Below, piece by piece: positions 63,525 through 64,000 of a stretch of DNA of 64,000 nucleotides. The stretch's first letter is position 1, and each line of letters starts with the position of its first letter. The notes under the pieces were generated by a model. It had not been told where the DNA came from. It saw nothing but the letters and a program-made list of their open reading frames with translations, and did not search any database. Origin of the DNA: Chloroflexota bacterium (GTDB lineage: Bacteria > Chloroflexota > Anaerolineae > Aggregatilineales > Phototrophicaceae); contig JAPOYU010000054.1 in the NCBI GenBank assembly GCA_026706395.1, forward strand, positions 142,145 through 206,144. The letters are read 5' to 3'. The translations under genes and the position numbers were made by a program.

Positions 63525-63992
63525 TCACATCCGATGCGGCTTGTAGACGATCCCGTTCGCCTCCTGCAACTCCCGAATGTAACGGATGATCAGCGTCACA
63601 TCCTCGCGCGAAACTTGCGACTGCGCCGGCATGTCCCCATACGGCCAATGATGCTGCCGCACGCCAATCGCCGCCGCCACATAGAACGCCTCGTCCGAGT
63701 GATGCCCCGGGTTGTAGATGTCATGGATCAGCGGCGGTCCCAGCTTCGTACCCGAAGCGCTCGGTCCGTGACAAGCCTGGCAATTGGCCTTGAATATGGC
63801 TCCGCCTTTCTCCGCCTCAGCGGATAGTTCGGCCGGCATAATGACCTCAACCGTGACCCCCTCGCTGCCGTCATCTGACATGGCAAAGTAAGCCAACAGC
63901 GCCACCACCAGCAGCGCGCCGAACCCAACGGCGAGCAGCCCCAGCGTCTGTTTCCGTTTCTTCATCATACGCCGCTGCTTGCGCTGCTTCAT
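63525..63992 (-). CDS. Membrane-anchored c-type cytochrome
   Basis: A 155-residue cytochrome with a very basic N-terminus, one membrane helix (about 18-39) and one outward haem domain. The haem site is CQACHG (about 71-76), and the axial Met is in YGDMPAQ near residue 120. VSREDVTLIIRYIRELQ is the last helix. ATG at 63992 is 8 bases from the window edge; ATGs at 63968 and 63965 are alternatives. Its partner complex would lie to the right of the window. Confidence 0.88.
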   Translation of the reverse strand: MKQRKQRRMMKKRKQTLGLLAVGFGALLVVALLAYFAMSDDGSEGVTVEVIMPAELSAEAEKGGAIFKANCQACHGPSASGTKLGPPLIHDIYNPGHHSDEAFYVAAAIGVRQHHWPYGDMPAQSQVSREDVTLIIRYIRELQEANGIVYKPHRM

Positions 63993-64000
63993 GTGCCGCT

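Noticed and set aside
1..64000. CRISPR array, insertion sequence or phage genes
   Set aside because: No regularly spaced repeats, transposase or integrase motifs were seen.

Overview
The window is GC-rich, gene-dense bacterial DNA with about 57 protein genes, one tRNA gene, and no rRNA, CRISPR array or intact insertion sequence. The gene content suggests a member of the Chloroflexota, probably Anaerolineae-like: a RicT (PSP1) protein, an RqcH (NFACT) protein, many Opp-type transporters, several phytanoyl-CoA dioxygenases, a topoisomerase I with an extra N-terminal zinc ribbon, and GTAGGGGCGA / CTCTGTGG intergenic repeats. This assignment is inference from gene families and was not checked by any search.

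Layout. 1-7.5 kb: aspartate kinase (cut by the window edge) divergent from ricT, a PIG-L deacetylase, an M20 amidohydrolase, a degenerate cyanophycinase-like protein, purA, a small membrane protein and a membrane-anchored c-type cytochrome. 7.5-13.9 kb: rqcH, three glycosyltransferases on the minus strand (one GT9, two GT4), and a PfkB sugar kinase. 13.9-23.5 kb: a 0.77 kb decayed repeat-like spacer, an ABC exporter, a Gfo/Idh/MocA oxidoreductase, a solute-binding protein coupled to a membrane-anchored glycosidase-like protein, a sulfotransferase-like/aminotransferase pair, and a lone molybdopterin subunit of the xanthine dehydrogenase family. 23.6-31.4 kb: a catabolic-looking cluster (SDR, ketopantoate-reductase-like protein, creatininase, two divergent phytanoyl-CoA dioxygenases, DapA-like aldolase, old-yellow-enzyme, aldo/keto reductase).

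31.4-48.7 kb is the most distinctive part. After a probable frameshifted orphan gene and an aldose 1-epimerase comes a long minus-strand transport locus: a ROK regulator, a first SBP-OppB-OppC-OppD-OppF set, a small membrane protein, a ROK sugar kinase, an M81 (MlrC-like) peptidase, and a second SBP-OppB-OppC set with no ATPases of its own. One OppC carries an insert of about 110 residues that looks like part of a solute-binding protein. One OppB carries two DxDGDG calcium-loop-like motifs. Both SBP genes are followed by stable stem-loops before the permease genes. The ROK regulator gene faces an oxidoreductase gene across overlapping divergent promoters.

48.7-64 kb: tRNA-Arg(CCG), a lipoprotein, an M23 peptidase with a Glu at one metal-ligand position, a binding-protein/SH3/CARDB fusion, an MBL-fold hydrolase overlapping greA, and on the minus strand a housekeeping series ffh-rpsP-khpA-rimM-dprA-manC-topA plus an unknown membrane protein. 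The window ends at a second c-type cytochrome.
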